Counted from the first letter of the stretch, positions 43,301-51,093 are shown. The stretch is 64,000 nucleotides of DNA from Pelomonas nitida (GCF_043555975.1 NZ_JBIGIA010000014.1:62001-126000), one strand, 5' to 3'. Notes: a model not told the origin generated them from the sequence alone. Numbers and translations: made by a program.

Positions 43301-43781
43301 GCGCGGTGGCCGTGGCAGCCGTTGCCGCAGTGGACGACAGGGGCACCGTCAGCGGTGTGTTGGCGTCGAGCGCTGCGAAACCGGAGATGACAGCGAACTT
43401 CGCCGAACCATCGGGCCAGCGGTTCTTGATGACGACCTGCGAATTGGCGATGTTGGTCGGGGCGACGGTGTAGCCCGTGGGGACATCACCCTTGCGGAAC
43501 GCGAAGCCGAGGTTGAAAGGCGCCTGAGCATTGGCCGTGGCGGCGCGCAGCATGAACTGCACCGGCGCCTTTGCGTTGGAGGCCTGCGCGCTGGCGTCCG
43601 CACCAGGGGACGAAGCTGCGGCGGAGGCAGCGTCCGATGCCGTGGGCGCAGAGGCTGCGGAGGACGGGCCGCTATCGGTCGGTGCTGCGCCACCGGCGCC
43701 ACCACCGCACGCGGGCAGGGCAACGACACTGGCGGCAGCCGCCCAGCGGCGCAGGAAATCACGGCGATCTTGGTCAGACAT
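40374..43781 (-). CDS. Large Tat-exported putative lipoprotein, two modules joined by Pro-Ala linker
   Basis: Protein of 1135 residues of unknown function. The N-terminus RRDFLRRWAAAASVVALPACGGG has a twin-arginine motif and an LPAC lipobox, so it should be a Tat-exported lipoprotein. A low-complexity Ser/Ala stretch follows. The first module (about 75-745) begins PVQFMLRAATANAQAPFNLGF and resembles glycan-active RIFT-barrel/alpha-toroid proteins (for example RGLX/YetA-like), with HHPSLGYVAYLTTGSWYFLE; this similarity is from memory and weak. A linker of alternating Pro-Ala-Pro-Thr (about 750-790) leads to a second module (about 800-1135) with beta-propeller/Kelch-like strands such as GSVYIIGAAGGHADYAGNE and NRILVVGGYEAVAP. 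It stands alone between convergent fumC and a co-directional UPF0114 gene. A polysaccharide-binding or -degrading surface protein is one possibility. Confidence 0.75.
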   Translation of the reverse strand: MSDQDRRDFLRRWAAAASVVALPACGGGAGGAAPTDSGPSSAASAPTASDAASAAASSPGADASAQASNAKAPVQFMLRAATANAQAPFNLGFAFRKGDVPTGYTVAPTNIANSQVVIKNRWPDGSAKFAVISGFAALDANTPLTVPLSSTAATAATATALSTSQLKAIGATAVVDAGALGKASWSGSDWEAPFANWVSGPHMSSWTFRKPIGTDAHLVAWLEVRLYSNGALEVLPWIENGYLFVTGPTNKRSTYSFTLGSTQRFSRDVDLPHHCRFPLVDGQLLSHWLGQDPGVIARQDPTYLQQTELVPTYYGTVSPSATVVTSLPTSFTPLQQGSYSNAMGQTAYHPAIGLIPEWDVLFLTCSDVTTTYRAMLRNAFSAGRYPIHFRDENTNRPIRFSDFPNLSVNSSTKQQYTATATGTAAPGWDIPHHPSLGYVAYLTTGSWYFLEQLQFAATYNYLYQTDNYRQASKGIFLTISGAATVRGTAWAIRTLAQASVATPDDDTLRPEFLNSLTANIDFNYSTYVGQPNNPFGIVAPYGDTYGTATDGKVTEAPWQQDFYTAAFGYTLAMQPGITTDAMARLGAFFAWKAKSIVGRLGGTSGSEWLYRDAALYNFVVATNDNPDWLGGKGPWETDWGALYKATLGSPNPGATGDLRGGNFPGGTSYWGNILPALAYAVRHGVSGASAALTRVSGASNWGQLIATFNTDPVWGIKAPGTATAVASPPVPVVPAPTPAPAPTPAPAPAPTPAPAPAPTPAPAPAPGASPAEASTPAVTSLPTWAKGLATWQWAPIAGTALSKVEPSPRPLGATGPSSKIDTWCGAALKRKGSVYIIGAAGGHADYAGNEVNALNLLADQPTWTQLRAPTANADVVNKGQFYLDNRPAATHTYYASQFIDRLNRMVVFASAGLNGPFPDMPANYALTGATRSFSFDLNKSDWDTPDYIARLPNDNGNVNACLCVRHPLTGDVYYARNSVNDFYRWTSSSNRWDRVGTVARTLWYAGAAVDTKRNRILVVGGYEAVAPMVLNLDGSTQQVSFGGLGASALTLSGGYPGLVYDEVNDLFIAAFNASGSIKILTIRASDLFVASPGITGTAPTARSNGIQNSIQYVPELKGIVIANSYYGDVYFMKTA

Positions 43782-43963
43782 GGCTTCGTTGGTGTCCCGA
43801 TGGGATGGCAGGTCGGCGTCCAGGAATTGTGGCGAGCCGACGCCCGCAGGCGCGATCCTAGGCGGCTAAGGCGTGTGCGTGATCACGGACCGCCCAACCC
43901 TTACCTCGGGTAACCGCGTGCAAGCAAATGTGTGCGCGGTGCTGGCTGCGCTCGTCGGGCGCT

Positions 43964-44593
43964 TCAGTGCTTGTCGCCGTGGTGCGCCGGCTGCGGCAGC
44001 AGCCGGTCGGTGTAGGCGATGGCCATGGCCGAGAGCAGGAACGCGACGTGGATGATGGTCTGGTACATCAGCGTCTTCTCGGCGTAGTTGTCGGCGTTGA
44101 TGAAGGTCTTCAGCAGGTGGATGGAGCTGATGCCGATGATGGCCGTGGCCAGCTTGACCTTCAGCACCGAGGCGTTCACGTGGCTGAGCCATTCGGGCTG
44201 GTCCGGATGCCCGTCGAGCTCCATGCGCGACACGAAGGTCTCGTAGCCGCCGACGATGACCATGATCAGCAGGTTGGAGATCATGACGACGTCGATCAGC
44301 CCCAGCACGACCAGCATCAGAATGGTCTCGTTGAGCTTGGTGATGGGCTCGTAGCCGATGACATGGTCGGCCGCATCCTTGATGGCGGCACTCTTGTAGC
44401 CAATGCTCTTGACCAGGATCTCCAGCGCATGCTGGTCACCGAAGGCCGCCTCGATGAGATGCACGAGCTCGGTCCAGAACTGGAAGACGTACACCGCCTG
44501 GGCCAGGATCAGACCGAGGTAGAGCGGCAACTGCAGCCAGCGGCTGGCAAAGATCAGGCGGGGCAGGGGGCGGAGTTGGGGATCGGTGGACAT
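43964..44593 (-). CDS. UPF0114/YqhA-family membrane protein
   Basis: Membrane protein of 209 residues with about four helices: WLQLPLYLGLILAQAVYVFQF, ETILMLVVLGLIDVVMISNLL, LATAIIGISSIHLLKTFI and a last helix near the C-terminus. The conserved core IDVVMISNLLIMVIVGGYE is typical of the YqhA/UPF0114 family. Function is not established. The ATG at 44593 begins MSTDPQLRPLPRLIFASRWL, the family N-terminus. It is divergent from acs with a 117-base gap. Confidence 0.87.
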   Translation of the reverse strand: MSTDPQLRPLPRLIFASRWLQLPLYLGLILAQAVYVFQFWTELVHLIEAAFGDQHALEILVKSIGYKSAAIKDAADHVIGYEPITKLNETILMLVVLGLIDVVMISNLLIMVIVGGYETFVSRMELDGHPDQPEWLSHVNASVLKVKLATAIIGISSIHLLKTFINADNYAEKTLMYQTIIHVAFLLSAMAIAYTDRLLPQPAHHGDKH

Positions 44594-44710
44594 GGACGTG
44601 GGCCGAGCAGAATTGGTGGAAATTCTAGGTGGCGTGAACGACACCACGCCGTCAGGGCTTCGTCAGACGCCGCCAGCACAGTCCGCGCCAATCAACCCAA
44701 GGAGACTTTG

Positions 44711-46672
44711 ATGAGCACGCTGAACACCTACGCGCCCAGCCCCGAGTGGGTGGCCAACGCCCATGTGAAGGGCGAGGCCGGGTATGCGGCGCTGGTGGCG
44801 GAGGCGGAGAAGGATTACGCCGGCTACTGGGCGCGCCTGGCGCGCGAGCTGCTGAGCTGGCAGACGCCTTTCACCAAGACGCTCAACGACGCCGACGCGC
44901 CGTTCTTCAAGTGGTTCGAGGATGGCCGGCTGAATGTCTCTTACAACTGCCTGGACCGCCATGTCGAGGCCGGCAAGGGCGGCAAGACGGCGCTGATCTT
45001 CGAGGCCGACGACGGCGCCGTCACGCGCGTGACCTACGCGGAACTGCTCGCCCGCACCTGCCAGCTCGCCAACGCGCTGAAGGCTCGCGGCATCCGCAAG
45101 GGCGACCGTGTCGTCATCTACATGCCGATGTCCGTCGAAGGTGTCGTGGCCATGCAGGCCTGCGCCCGCATCGGCGCGACGCACTCGGTCGTGTTCGGTG
45201 GCTTCTCGGCCCAAAGCCTGCGCGACCGCGTGCAGGATGCCGGCGCCGTGGCGTTGATCTGCGCCGACGAGCAGGCGCGGGGCGGCAAGGCGCTGCCGCT
45301 GAAAGCCATCGTCGACGAGGCGCTGGAAGGCGGTGTCTGCCCGACGCTGAAGGATGTCATCGTCTACCAGCGCACCGGTGGCGAGATCAGCTGGGACGCG
45401 GGGCGCGATCTGTGGCTGCATGAACTCACGGCGGGCCAGCCCAGCACCTGCGAACCGGAATGGGTGGAGGCCGAGCATCCGCTGTTCCTGCTCTACACGT
45501 CGGGCTCCACTGGCAAGCCCAAGGGTGTGCAGCACAGCAGCGGCGGCTACCTGCTGCACGCGGCACTGACGACCAAGTGGACCTTCGACCTGAAGGACGA
45601 CGACATCTTCTGGTGCACGGCCGACATCGGCTGGGTGACGGGCCACACCTACATCGCCTATGGCCCGCTGGCTCTCGGCGGCACGGAGATCGTCTTCGAG
45701 GGCGTGCCCACCTACCCGGACGCCGGCCGCTTCTGGCAGATGATCCAGCGCCACAAGGCCACCATCTTCTACACGGCGCCCACCGCCATCCGCTCGCTGA
45801 TCAAGGCCGCCGAAACCAACGGCGCCGTGCATCCGCGCAATTACGACCTGACCAGCCTGCGCCTGCTGGGGTCGGTGGGTGAGCCCATCAACCCGGCCGC
45901 CTGGGAGTGGTATCACGCGCATGTCGGTGGCGGCCGCTGCCCCATCGTCGACACGTTCTGGCAGACCGAGACCGGCGGCCACATGATCACGCCCCTGCCC
46001 GGCGTGACGACGCTGGTGCCGGGCTCCTGCACGCTGCCGTTCCCGGGCATCACGGCCGCCATCGTCGACGAGACCGGCAACGATGTGCCCAACGGGCAGG
46101 GCGGCATCCTGGTCGTCAAGAAGCCCTGGCCCAGCATGATCCGCACGATCTGGGGCGATCCCGAGCGCTTCAAGAAGAGCTACTACCCGGCCGAGCTCAA
46201 GGGCTATTACCTGGCCGGCGACGGCGCCATCCGCGACACCGAGACGGGCTACTTCACGATCACCGGCCGCATCGACGACGTGCTGAATGTCTCGGGCCAC
46301 CGCATGGGCACGATGGAGATCGAGTCGGCGCTGGTCAGCTTCACGGAGCTGGTCGCCGAGGCCGCCGTCGTCGGCCGCCCCGACGACACGACCGGCGAGG
46401 CCATCTGCGCCTTCGTCGTGCTCAAGCGGCCCCGTCCGATGGGCGACGAAGCCAAGGCTATCGCCAAGCAGCTGCGCGACCATGTGGCCAAGGAGATCGG
46501 CCCCATCGCCAAGCCCAAGGACATCCGCTTCGGCGACAACCTGCCCAAGACGCGCTCCGGCAAGATCATGCGCCGCCTGCTGCGCTCGGTCGCCAAGGGC
46601 GAGTCGGTCACCCAGGACACCTCGACGCTGGAGAATCCCGCGATCCTTGAGCAATTGGGTCAGGCTTACTGA
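44711..46672 (+). CDS. acs: Acetyl-CoA synthetase
   Basis: AMP-forming enzyme of 653 residues that activates acetate to acetyl-CoA. Landmarks are the P-loop-like YTSGSTGKPKGVQH, the acyl/adenylate motif FWQTETGGHMITPLPG, YLAGDGAIRDTETGYFTITGRIDDVLNVSGHR, and the C-terminal PKTRSGKIMRRLLR with the regulatory acetylated Lys. GGAGA precedes the ATG at 44711. The last codons (LEQLGQAY and stop) form one arm of a long RNA hairpin and are the start of a 134-base tandem repeat that follows the gene, which suggests that the gene end has been rearranged. Confidence 0.95.
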   Translation: MSTLNTYAPSPEWVANAHVKGEAGYAALVAEAEKDYAGYWARLARELLSWQTPFTKTLNDADAPFFKWFEDGRLNVSYNCLDRHVEAGKGGKTALIFEADDGAVTRVTYAELLARTCQLANALKARGIRKGDRVVIYMPMSVEGVVAMQACARIGATHSVVFGGFSAQSLRDRVQDAGAVALICADEQARGGKALPLKAIVDEALEGGVCPTLKDVIVYQRTGGEISWDAGRDLWLHELTAGQPSTCEPEWVEAEHPLFLLYTSGSTGKPKGVQHSSGGYLLHAALTTKWTFDLKDDDIFWCTADIGWVTGHTYIAYGPLALGGTEIVFEGVPTYPDAGRFWQMIQRHKATIFYTAPTAIRSLIKAAETNGAVHPRNYDLTSLRLLGSVGEPINPAAWEWYHAHVGGGRCPIVDTFWQTETGGHMITPLPGVTTLVPGSCTLPFPGITAAIVDETGNDVPNGQGGILVVKKPWPSMIRTIWGDPERFKKSYYPAELKGYYLAGDGAIRDTETGYFTITGRIDDVLNVSGHRMGTMEIESALVSFTELVAEAAVVGRPDDTTGEAICAFVVLKRPRPMGDEAKAIAKQLRDHVAKEIGPIAKPKDIRFGDNLPKTRSGKIMRRLLRSVAKGESVTQDTSTLENPAILEQLGQAY

Positions 46673-46935
46673 CCCTGTTGCTCAAGCCGCACGCAGTGCG
46701 GGGGCGGCGGAGCCGAGCGCGGGATTCGGGGCTTGCTCATATCGCCTGCGATGTGAGCGAGCACCAGAACCCGGTGATCCTTGAGCAATTGGGTCAGGCG
46801 TACTGACCCTGTTGCTCAAGCCGCACGCAGTGCGGGGGCGGCGGAGCCGAGCGCGGGATTCGGGGCTTGCTCATATCGCCTGCGATGTGAGCGAGCACCA
46901 GAACCCGGCGATCCTTGAGCAATTGGGGCAGGCTT
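46643..46935 (+). repeat. 134-bp tandem repeat containing copies of the acs 3' end
   Basis: Copies start at 46643, 46777 and 46911 (the last one partial). Copies 1 and 2 differ at two positions. Each begins inside the last acs codons; copies 2 and 3 still read ILEQLGQAY-stop in frame after NPVI and NPAI, as ghosts of the gene end. Each full unit is a chain of hairpins: 46647-46685 (TTGAGCAA with GGGTCAG, paired to CTGACCC and TTGCTCAA), 46687-46701 (CCGCAC/GTGCGG) and 46731-46762 (15-base arms with G-U pairs). This explains most of the 327-base gap after acs. Confidence 0.85.
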
Positions 46936-46959
46936 ACTGAACGACGCCTGCCAAATGAG

Positions 46960-46984
46960 GGCCGCCCACCGGGCGGCCTTTTTT
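46960..46984 (+). terminator. Intrinsic terminator of acs
   Basis: GGCCGCCC and GGGCGGCC pair around ACC and are followed by six T. It lies after the third repeat copy and so should end the acs transcript including the repeat region. Read in the opposite direction it lacks a T-run but could still help end the converging PEP-CTERM gene. Confidence 0.85.
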
Positions 46985-46999
46985 CCGGCGCGGCAGCCG

Positions 47000-48376
47000 T
47001 CAGCCGCGTGCGCGGCGGCGGGCCACCGAGCCCACAAGCCCCAACCCACCCAGCATCAAGGCATAGCTGCCCGGCTCGGGCACCGCCGACACGGCCAGGG
47101 CGTGATCGAGATGGATCTTCAGCAACTCGGTGTTGTCCGAGCCCAGGTCGCGGCCGCCGGTGCCGGGGTAGTTGTTGTCATTGGCGACCAGCAGCGTGTG
47201 GGCGTCGAGGATCAGCACGCTCTCGATGGTGGTGAAGGGGAAGGTGAAGGCTTGGTTGCCGTCGCGGTTCAGGTCGTTGGGGTCGGCGATGTTCATCAGG
47301 TCGACCACCTCGGTCTTGACGACGTTGCCGTTGGCGTCGAGCTTGTTCAGGTCGATGCTGTAGATCTTCTTGAACGGGGTGCCGCTGGTGGCCGTGGCGC
47401 CGTTGCGTTCGATGACCAGGAACTCGTGGTCGTTGATGGCCGTCATGTCGCCGATGTTGGTGCCGGCGGCGTCGAGCTTGTAGTGCCACTGCTGGCCGGT
47501 GTAGGCCTCGGTGTTCACGTCGAAGGCGTTGATGCGCAGCGTCTTGGTCGGGTCGCCCGCCACCGTGCCTTCCAGCAGCGTGTAGAGGCGGTCGCCGCTG
47601 GCGTTGACCGCCATGCCTTCGAAGCCGTTGGAGCGCCCCAGCGTCGCCGCGGCGCTGCCATTGATGACCGCTTCGTTCTGCGGCGACAGCACGCCCGTCA
47701 TGCCGATTTCGCGGCGTAGCACCTCGCCCTTGGCGTTGGTCTTGACGAGATAGGGTCCGAACTCGTCACCGAACCACAGGTTGCCGTTCTTGTCCTTGCG
47801 CACGGACTCGATGTCGAGGTCGGCGCCGGTCAGCAGGCGGTCGTTGCGGATGCTCGCGTCCACCAGCGGATTGGCGGCGTTGTTGTAGTAGCGCGTGTAG
47901 TCGGCCTGGATCTTCAGCGACAGCAGGTTGTTCGGGTCGGACAGCGTGATGTAGCTGCCCGCATGAAAGCCGCTCATGGCCGCGCCGGTGCCGTGGTGGG
48001 CGGCAATGACGTTGCCCGTGCCGCCGTTGGCGGTGCGGAAGTCCGGCGTCACGGCGTACAGGCGCAGCAGCGCATCGGCGGAGTTTTCACGCGTGCCGAA
48101 GCCGTTGTCGGGCATGAAGTAGTAGCTGCCGGCGGTCGGGCCCGCCAGCACGGCGGAGAAGCCTTGCACCGATTGCCGGTCCAGCAGCGGCAGCGGGTTG
48201 CCGCCAGCGCCGCTGGCGAACTGGCCCGTGGTGGGGCCGTCGGCGAAGGTGTTGGCGGGCATCAGGGCCCAGCCCTCCAGCGTGGCCGAGCCGGCCTGGG
48301 CGGCGTGAGCGAACAGGGTGACGACGGTTGCCGCGGCGGCGGCGACGGCGATTCGGGACGGGCGCGCAATGGTCAT
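47000..48376 (-). CDS. Esterase-like/phytase-family protein with PEP-CTERM anchor
   Basis: Exported protein of 458 residues: signal peptide ending HAAQA, one long beta-propeller-like esterase_phytase domain (GFEGMAVNASGDRLYTLLEG, NIGDMTAINDHEFLVIERN, KIYSIDLNKLDANGN), and a C-terminal PEP-CTERM signal VPEPGSYALMLGGLGLVGSVARRR with the motif, a membrane helix and a basic tail. PEP-CTERM proteins are processed by an exosortase, often in strains that make exopolysaccharide; no exosortase gene is in this window. Catalytic activity is uncertain, phosphate-ester hydrolysis being one option. Also called DUF4394/phytase-like in related genomes. Confidence 0.82.
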   Translation of the reverse strand: MTIARPSRIAVAAAAATVVTLFAHAAQAGSATLEGWALMPANTFADGPTTGQFASGAGGNPLPLLDRQSVQGFSAVLAGPTAGSYYFMPDNGFGTRENSADALLRLYAVTPDFRTANGGTGNVIAAHHGTGAAMSGFHAGSYITLSDPNNLLSLKIQADYTRYYNNAANPLVDASIRNDRLLTGADLDIESVRKDKNGNLWFGDEFGPYLVKTNAKGEVLRREIGMTGVLSPQNEAVINGSAAATLGRSNGFEGMAVNASGDRLYTLLEGTVAGDPTKTLRINAFDVNTEAYTGQQWHYKLDAAGTNIGDMTAINDHEFLVIERNGATATSGTPFKKIYSIDLNKLDANGNVVKTEVVDLMNIADPNDLNRDGNQAFTFPFTTIESVLILDAHTLLVANDNNYPGTGGRDLGSDNTELLKIHLDHALAVSAVPEPGSYALMLGGLGLVGSVARRRARG

Positions 48377-48501
48377 GGGGCGGGTTTCGCAGGGCGCGCA
48401 GAACAGCCTGCGCGGCCGCGATTCTTCGAACCGCGCATGAATCGCCCGTGACGCGCACCGTTGGCGGCGAGGCCGGTCGGCTCGTGCCGCTCAGAAAAGC
48501 A

Positions 48502-48523
48502 GACAGGCCCCGCAGGGCCTGTC
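48502..48523 (-). terminator. Hairpin terminator downstream of the cytochrome c gene
   Basis: GACAGGCCC and GGGCCTGTC pair perfectly around a four-base loop 24 bases after the cytochrome c stop; on the minus strand a short T-run follows within four bases. Confidence 0.65.
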
Positions 48524-48547
48524 GGAGTCAGCCGAAGTGAGGCTCGC

Positions 48548-48841
48548 TCACTTGACCGTCAGCACCCACTTGGCGAGGGCTTCGGCCTCGGCCGGCGTCA
48601 CGGCGTTGGGCGGCATGACCATCGCACCCCAGACGCCCGAGCCGCCCTTTTGGATCTTTTCGGCGAGCTTTTTGTAAGCGTCCTTGTCCTTGGCGTACTT
48701 GGCCGCCACGTCCTTGTAGGCGGGGCCGACCAGCTTCTTGTCCAGTGCATGGCAGGCCATGCAGTTCTTTTTCTGCGCCAGCTCCTGGTTGGCAAAGGCG
48801 GCGGGGGCGATCAGGGCGAGGCTGAGAACCAGGAATTTCAT
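48548..48841 (-). CDS. Class I cytochrome c (c551/c552 type)
   Basis: Periplasmic electron carrier of 97 residues with a short signal peptide (MKFLVLSLALIAPAAFA). One haem site is CMACH in LAQKKNCMACHALDKKLVGPAYKDVAAKY, and the axial Met is in MVMPPNAVTPAEAEALAKWVL, as in the c551 family. It may feed a terminal oxidase or a peroxidase. The ATG at 48841 is 59 bases from the divergent Trp-rich gene. It forms its own unit with a hairpin terminator. Confidence 0.92.
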   Translation of the reverse strand: MKFLVLSLALIAPAAFANQELAQKKNCMACHALDKKLVGPAYKDVAAKYAKDKDAYKKLAEKIQKGGSGVWGAMVMPPNAVTPAEAEALAKWVLTVK

Positions 48842-48900
48842 CGAGAACCTTTCAAACGTTGAACTACAGTGAACGCAAAGATACCTGAAGGAGATGCCGC

Positions 48901-49161
48901 ATGGCATTTGTATTGATCGGCGTGCTCTTCATCGTGCTTCGGCTGGGAGGATGGGTTCAGTTCCACAAGGATGACCTCTGGGCCTGGTTCATCATCCTGT
49001 CGCCCTTTGCGCTCGCGGTCGTATGGTGGGCCTGGGCGGACAAAAGCGGTTTGACTCAACGCAAGGCCATGGATGCCCTGGAGGACAAAAAGGCCGCTCG
49101 CCGCGACAAGCAGCTGGAAGCGCTGGGGCGGTTCAAGCCCGGCAGCAAGAAGCGGCGCTGA
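48901..49161 (+). CDS. Small Trp-rich membrane protein (TIGR04438-like)
   Basis: A protein of 86 residues with two hydrophobic helices (FVLIGVLFIVLRLGG and FIILSPFALAVVWWAWAD), several tryptophans (WVQFHKDDLWAWF, WWAWAD) and a very basic tail ending KPGSKKRR. The pattern matches the TIGR04438 Trp-rich family as I remember it. Function unknown. AAGGAG lies eight bases before the ATG. It precedes lgt by 125 bases in the same direction, a neighbourhood that may be conserved. Confidence 0.8.
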   Translation: MAFVLIGVLFIVLRLGGWVQFHKDDLWAWFIILSPFALAVVWWAWADKSGLTQRKAMDALEDKKAARRDKQLEALGRFKPGSKKRR

Positions 49162-49286
49162 CATGTTGGGCGACAGGCCCTGACGCGGCTGCGTCGCGCC
49201 ACGGGCCCCGGGGTTGATGTCGGCCGCGCCGGGCGCAGGAGGGGGCTGGCTATGATGCGGCCCGCTTTCGCTTCCTCTGCCGAGCC

Positions 49287-50108
49287 ATGCTCGTTCATCC
49301 CCAATTCGACCCCATCGCCGTCAAGATCGGCCCGTTGGCCATTCATTGGTACGGCATCACCTACCTGCTGGCGTTCGGCCTGTTTCTGTTGCTGGCGTCG
49401 CGCCGTGTCCGCATGCCGCAGCATGCCGCGGTCGGCTGGACGCGGCAGGACGTGGACGACGTGCTCTTCTACGGCGTGCTCGGCGTCGTGCTTGGCGGCC
49501 GCCTCGGCTACTGCCTCTTCTACAAGCCCGACTACTACCTCCACAACCTGACCGAGGTGTTCGCCGTCTGGAAGGGCGGCATGTCCTTCCACGGAGGCCT
49601 GCTGGGCGTCATCGCGGCCATGGCGATCTTCGGGCGCATGCGCCGGCGGGGCTTCTTCGAGGTGGCGGACCTGATCGCCCCTTGCGTGCCGACGGGCCTC
49701 GCGGCCGGGCGCCTGGGCAACTTCATCAACGGTGAACTGTGGGGGCGGCCAGCGCCATCCGATCTGCCCTGGGCCATGGTGTTCCCGCAGGCAAACGACC
49801 CGGTGGGCGTTGCCCGCCATCCGTCGCAGATCTACCAGTTCCTGGGTGAGGGCGTGTTCCTGTTCGTGCTGCTGTGGCTGTTTGCCCGCAAGCCGCGCGC
49901 CACGGGCCAGATCTCGGCGCTGTTCCTGACGGGTTACGGCGCTCAGCGCTTCGTGACCGAGTTCTTCCGCCAGCCCGACGATTTCCTGCCGCTGGACGGC
50001 CGTTGGCTTCACCTGAGCCAGGGCCAGTGGCTGAGCCTGCCCATGGTGTTGGCCGGCGTGCTGATGTTCGCCTGGGCCACGCGCCGCAACCAGCGCCCGG
50101 CGGGTTGA
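49287..50108 (+). CDS. lgt: Prolipoprotein diacylglyceryl transferase
   Basis: Inner-membrane enzyme of 273 residues that moves a diacylglyceryl group from phosphatidylglycerol to the lipobox cysteine of prolipoproteins. Landmarks are HWYGITYLLAF near the N-terminus, GGRLGYCLFYKPDYY, GGMSFHGGLLG and the signature GRLGNFINGELWGRP, plus HPSQIYQ near the C-terminal half. Several predicted lipoproteins in this window (the Tat protein, efflux OMF and MFP) would be its clients. dnaQ follows three bases later, so they form one unit. Confidence 0.95.
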   Translation: MLVHPQFDPIAVKIGPLAIHWYGITYLLAFGLFLLLASRRVRMPQHAAVGWTRQDVDDVLFYGVLGVVLGGRLGYCLFYKPDYYLHNLTEVFAVWKGGMSFHGGLLGVIAAMAIFGRMRRRGFFEVADLIAPCVPTGLAAGRLGNFINGELWGRPAPSDLPWAMVFPQANDPVGVARHPSQIYQFLGEGVFLFVLLWLFARKPRATGQISALFLTGYGAQRFVTEFFRQPDDFLPLDGRWLHLSQGQWLSLPMVLAGVLMFAWATRRNQRPAG

Positions 50109-50111
50109 GCC

Positions 50112-50840
50112 ATGCGCCAGATCTTCTTCGACACGGAAACCACCGGCCTGGAGGCGGACAAGGGCGACCGCATCATCGAAATCGGCTGCGTGGAGATGAT
50201 CAACCGCCAGCTGACCGGCAACAACCTGCACCTCTACATCAACCCCGAGCGCGCGAGCCACGAGGACGCACTGCGGGTGCACGGGCTGACCGAGGAATTC
50301 CTGTCGGACAAGCCGAAGTTCGCCGAAATCGTCGACCAGTTGCTGGCCTTTCTGGCTGGCGCTGAGCTGGTCATCCACAACGCGCCGTTCGACATCGGCT
50401 TTGTCAACGCCGAGCTCAAGCGCCTCAAGCGCGGCGTGCTGACCGACCACGTGGACAGTGTGCGCGACACGCTGCTGATGGCGCGCGACCTGTTCCCCGG
50501 CAAGGCCAACTCGCTGGATGCGCTGTGCCGCCGGCTGGAGGTGGACAACACCAAACGCGTGCTGCACGGCGCGTTGCTGGACGCCGAGCTGCTGGCTGAC
50601 GTCTACATCCGCCTGACACGCGGGCAGGACGCGTTGCTCATGGACGACCATGGCGACAGCAGCGGCAACGAGGCCCAGGCCAGTTTCGAGGCGGTGGACC
50701 TGAGCCGGTTCGACCTGCCCGTGCTGTGCGCTGACGCCGCGGAACTCGAGGCCCATGCCAAGCTGCTGATCGATCTCGACAAGGCGGCTGGCGGCACTTG
50801 CCAATGGCGAGTGTTGGAGCCGGCAAAATCCGTGGCATAA
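50112..50840 (+). CDS. dnaQ: DNA polymerase III epsilon subunit (proofreading exonuclease)
   Basis: Replicative 3'-5' exonuclease of 242 residues. The DEDDh pattern is complete: ExoI FFDTETTGL, ExoII HNAPFDIGFVNAEL, ExoIII HGALLDAELLADVY. The C-terminal part (about 185-242) would bind the polymerase alpha subunit. It begins three bases after lgt, so they are translated from one mRNA. A sigma-70-like promoter for the tRNA genes overlaps its last codons. Confidence 0.94.
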   Translation: MRQIFFDTETTGLEADKGDRIIEIGCVEMINRQLTGNNLHLYINPERASHEDALRVHGLTEEFLSDKPKFAEIVDQLLAFLAGAELVIHNAPFDIGFVNAELKRLKRGVLTDHVDSVRDTLLMARDLFPGKANSLDALCRRLEVDNTKRVLHGALLDAELLADVYIRLTRGQDALLMDDHGDSSGNEAQASFEAVDLSRFDLPVLCADAAELEAHAKLLIDLDKAAGGTCQWRVLEPAKSVA

Positions 50841-50841
50841 T
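50814..50841 (+). promoter_or_regulatory. Likely sigma-70 promoter for the tRNA-Val pair
   Basis: TTGGAG (50814-50819) and CATAAT (50836-50841) are separated by 16 bases and lie about 60 bases ahead of the first tRNA, inside the end of dnaQ. The GC-rich discriminator region that follows fits a stable-RNA promoter. Confidence 0.5.
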
Positions 50842-50902
50842 CGTGGGCTTCCCGGACGCGCTGATGTGTTTTTCGCTTCAGCGCTCAGCCTAGCGGTTTT
50901 CA

Positions 50903-50977
50903 GGGCGGTTAGCTCAGCGGTAGAGCACTGCCTTCACACGGCAGGGGTCGCAGGTTCGAACCCTGCACCGCCCACCA
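50903..50977 (+). tRNA. tRNA-Val(CAC), copy 1
   Basis: Cloverleaf: acceptor GGGCGGT paired to ACCGCCC, D-arm AGCTC/GAGC, anticodon stem CTGCC/GGCAG with loop TTCACAC (anticodon CAC, reads GUG valine), T-arm GCAGG TTCGAAC CCTGC, and an encoded CCA end. 75 bases including CCA. Confidence 0.97.
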
Positions 50978-51018
50978 CCTTCAGCGGTGGTGATCCTGAA
51001 AACGCGGCGCCATATTCC

Positions 51019-51093
51019 GGGCGGTTAGCTCAGCGGTAGAGCACTGCCTTCACACGGCAGGGGTCGCAGGTTCGAACCCTGCACCGCCCACCA
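51019..51093 (+). tRNA. tRNA-Val(CAC), copy 2
   Basis: Identical to the copy 116 bases upstream, including the encoded CCA. Both are probably cut from one precursor that ends at the intrinsic terminator just downstream. Confidence 0.97.

Noticed and set aside
43878..43887. CGTGATCACG palindrome in the gap before the Tat lipoprotein gene
   Set aside because: A ten-base palindrome is expected by chance in 64 kb and there is no partner site or regulator to support it.
40884..43913. 1009-codon open frame on the plus strand
   Set aside because: Antisense shadow of the Tat-type lipoprotein gene; the translation is Arg/Gly/Val-rich with no domain or signal.
46816..47049. 77-codon minus-strand frame across the repeat
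   Set aside because: It spans the tandem repeat and terminator, has no ribosome site and no homology; the palindromic units explain the sequence.
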